Shown: piece after piece, positions 45,065-46,300 of the stretch
How positions within the stretch are numbered: position 1 is the first letter of the stretch
How the letters are laid out: every line of letters starts with the position of its first letter
DNA from: Bacteroidaceae bacterium
GTDB taxonomy: Bacteria > Bacteroidota > Bacteroidia > Bacteroidales > Barnesiellaceae_A
Assembly: GCA_017410245.1 (NCBI GenBank)
Contig: JAFQRE010000024.1
Coordinates: forward strand, 1-46,300
DNA: 46,300 nucleotides
Direction: 5' to 3'
Translations under genes and position numbers: made by a program
The notes under the pieces: generated by a model
Databases searched by the model: none
Seen by the model: only the letters and a program-made list of their open reading frames with translations
What the model was told of the DNA's origin: nothing

Positions 45065-45474
45065 AGCTTAGGCGAGTTTAAGACATACCTTACCAATAGA
45101 AAATTGATGGGTACTACGGTGACAAACATGGGTAAAGGTGCCCATGCTTCGGCAATACCCATATACATATATAAGTTGATAAAAGCTATCTGCAACAGAT
45201 AGTTGAGCAGGTGGCTCAATCCGAAACCTATGCCTTTCTTCACGGTAGGCCGAGTCTTGAATGTGAAATAGTTGGATAGGAAAAAGTTGAATATAAAACT
45301 TATCACATATCCTATAGTGAGTGATGTGTTAGCTCCTAAACCTACAAGTTGGTTGAAAAGATAATATACACCATACTGAATAAGTGTGGCCAGCGTGCCC
45401 ACAATGCCAAAACGCACCAACTCTCCTGCGCGAGCCGAGCTACAAAAGTGTGTGATGTGTGATAAAATCTTCAT
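45061..45474 (-). CDS. GtrA-family membrane protein (putative lipid-linked sugar flippase)
   Basis: A 137-residue protein with four membrane helices; VRFGIVGTLATLIQYGVYYL and YVISFIFNFFLSNYFTFK are the GtrA signatures. GtrA proteins are thought to flip polyprenyl-phosphate sugars across the inner membrane. I start it at the ATG at 45474. An upstream in-frame ATG (45588) lies inside the terminator hairpin of the lrp-type gene and before the promoter box at 45498-45505, so the longer 175-residue version is unlikely. First gene of a four-gene operon. Confidence 0.9.
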   Translation of the reverse strand: MKILSHITHFCSSARAGELVRFGIVGTLATLIQYGVYYLFNQLVGLGANTSLTIGYVISFIFNFFLSNYFTFKTRPTVKKGIGFGLSHLLNYLLQIAFINLYMYMGIAEAWAPLPMFVTVVPINFLLVRYVLNSPKL

Positions 45475-45497
45475 GTGACGTGTTGCATATTGGGCTA

Positions 45498-45505
45498 CAA
45501 ACTTA
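45498..45505 (-). promoter_or_regulatory. Putative -7 box of the Gtr cassette
   Basis: On the minus strand the bases read TAAGTTTG, matching TAnnTTTG; transcription would begin about 15-20 nt before the ATG at 45474. No clear TTTG lies 19-21 nt upstream. Confidence 0.5.
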
Positions 45506-45574
45506 CGCAAAATTCTTGATTTATGCTTCTTCTGTGGTAGTAGTATAGTCGTTTTTATGCTATAAACTAATAAC

Positions 45575-45602
45575 AAAAAGCCAAGCATAGGCTTGGCTTT
45601 TT
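45575..45602 (-). terminator. Intrinsic terminator after the Lrp-type gene
   Basis: A perfect 12-bp stem (45575-45586 with 45591-45602, AAAAAGCCAAGC and its complement) with a 4-nt loop. Its 3' arm supplies the T tract on either strand. It begins 20 nt after the Lrp stop codon and separates it from the Gtr cassette. Confidence 0.88.
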
Positions 45603-45622
45603 GTTAGCTATCTTTTTGTATA

Positions 45623-46102
45623 TCAGTCTATAATGTCCGAAACGTCTTCGATGGGTAGTTGGCGTTTGAAAACCTCTTTAAATGAAATGAGGCTCTCGGT
45701 GCGGGCCAAGCCCAGCGGTTGCAATTTTGTGTGTATAATATCGAGCATATGGCTGTTGTCGCGGGCATATAGCTTGATAAACATATCGTACTCGCCGGTA
45801 GTGAAGTGGCACTCTACGACTTCGGGTATTTGACGGAGTTGCTCTACAATATCCGAGAAGTCGCCCGGTGTTTGTAGGTAAAATCCTATATAAGCACATG
45901 TGCCAAAACCTATTTTGTTTGAGTCCAGAATATATTCCGAGCCTTTGAGAATACCTAAGTTGGTGAGTTTTTGTACTCTTTGATGAATAGCCGCACCCGA
46001 TACTCCACATTCTCGCGCTACTTCAAGGAATGGTATTCTTGCATTTGATGCAATGAGTTTCAATATTTTATAGTCAAGCGCATCTAATTGATGATGTCCC
46101 AT
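45623..46102 (-). CDS. Lrp/AsnC family transcriptional regulator
   Basis: A 159-residue regulator of the feast/famine family. The N-terminal winged helix-turn-helix spans about 4-60 (LDALDYKILKLIASNARIPF, then EVARECGVSGAAIHQRVQKL). The C-terminal RAM domain, which binds amino acids and drives oligomerisation, spans about 65-145, with VECHFTTGEYDMFIKLYARD. Length is typical. It is transcribed alone, with its own terminator and a promoter candidate at 46143-46150. Its targets and ligand are unknown; autoregulation is common in this family. Confidence 0.94.
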   Translation of the reverse strand: MGHHQLDALDYKILKLIASNARIPFLEVARECGVSGAAIHQRVQKLTNLGILKGSEYILDSNKIGFGTCAYIGFYLQTPGDFSDIVEQLRQIPEVVECHFTTGEYDMFIKLYARDNSHMLDIIHTKLQPLGLARTESLISFKEVFKRQLPIEDVSDIID

Positions 46103-46142
46103 AGTATAATTTGTTAGATAGGTTAAATGATTAAGGTTTCTG

Positions 46143-46150
46143 CAAAGTTA
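46143..46150 (-). promoter_or_regulatory. Putative -7 box for the Lrp-type gene
   Basis: On the minus strand the bases read TAACTTTG, matching TAnnTTTG, about 40 nt before the ATG at 46102. No TTTG is found at the usual -33 distance. A second box of the same type (TACCTTTG, 46300-46293) sits at the window edge. Confidence 0.5.
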
Positions 46151-46300
46151 ATGATTATTTTTGGAATAATCTCATAATCCGCTAAGAATAAAAAGTTTAT
46201 GCGGAAAGTTCAAGAACGAGGTAATGAGTTGGCAACTGTTCTGATTTCTACATACTTGCATGATTTGCATTGATGTACAACTCATCTTGGAACAAAGGTA

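Noticed and set aside
45475..45588. N-terminal extension of the GtrA-like protein
   Set aside because: The start codon would lie in the loop of the preceding terminator hairpin and upstream of the promoter box; family members begin close to the ATG at 45474.
46224..46285. ATGAGTTG and CAACTCAT inverted repeat at the right edge as an operator or riboswitch
   Set aside because: The arms are 46 nt apart, the context is cut by the window end, and no conserved core of a known riboswitch is visible.

Overview
The window is chromosomal DNA from an anaerobe of the order Bacteroidales (phylum Bacteroidota). The evidence is: several promoters of the Bacteroides type (TTTG, about 19 nt, TAnnTTTG); Shine-Dalgarno sequences that are mostly weak; a complex I gene set without NuoE, NuoF and NuoG; a fused NuoCD; a secreted protein with a C-terminal domain resembling type IX secretion (T9SS) signals; and Bacteroidales-style TrmD, PepD and ComEC. 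Genus cannot be fixed from the sequence alone. I see no tRNA, rRNA, CRISPR array, transposase or phage gene.

Layout. Positions 1-430 are non-coding and built of repeats and hairpins, including two copies of a 28-nt palindromic element with covarying stems. Positions 17298-486 (minus strand) hold one long energy operon: nuoA-nuoB-nuoCD-nuoH, then a complete F1Fo ATP synthase set (atpD-C-B-E-F-H-A-G), then nuoI-J-K-L-M-N. The ATP synthase genes therefore sit inside the complex I operon. One promoter candidate lies before nuoA and one terminator after nuoN. Positions 22418-17567 (minus) hold a two-gene unit: a 1416-residue protein with two 2-hydroxyacyl-CoA dehydratase activase domains fused to dehydratase-like regions, and a TetR regulator. 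Positions 22733-23974 (plus) hold a DJ-1 family protein and trmD.

Positions 30705-24063 (minus) form a seven-gene tripartite ABC-2 exporter operon led by a TetR regulator, laid out like E. coli CecR/YbhGFSR but with TolC included and the double ATPase split into two genes. Next come a secreted protein with a T9SS-like C-terminus and comEC (both minus), an ECF-type sigma factor with a 52-residue protein (plus), pepD (minus), a small membrane protein plus an OmpH/Skp-like lipoprotein (plus), a membrane glycosyltransferase plus radC (plus), a four-gene GtrA/GtrB/membrane-transferase cassette (minus), and an Lrp/AsnC regulator (minus).

How the parts work together. Complex I without its NADH module would pump ions using electrons from a donor not encoded here, and the ATP synthase, whose c subunit has H+-type rather than Na+-type residues, would use that gradient; the shared operon would set their ratio. 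The two TetR-controlled promoters share one architecture and similar 16-bp operators placed just after the -7 box, so the two regulators may bind related sites. The Gtr cassette looks like a lipid-linked sugar pathway (charging, flipping, transfer) with two tandem paralogous transferases for a surface glycan.
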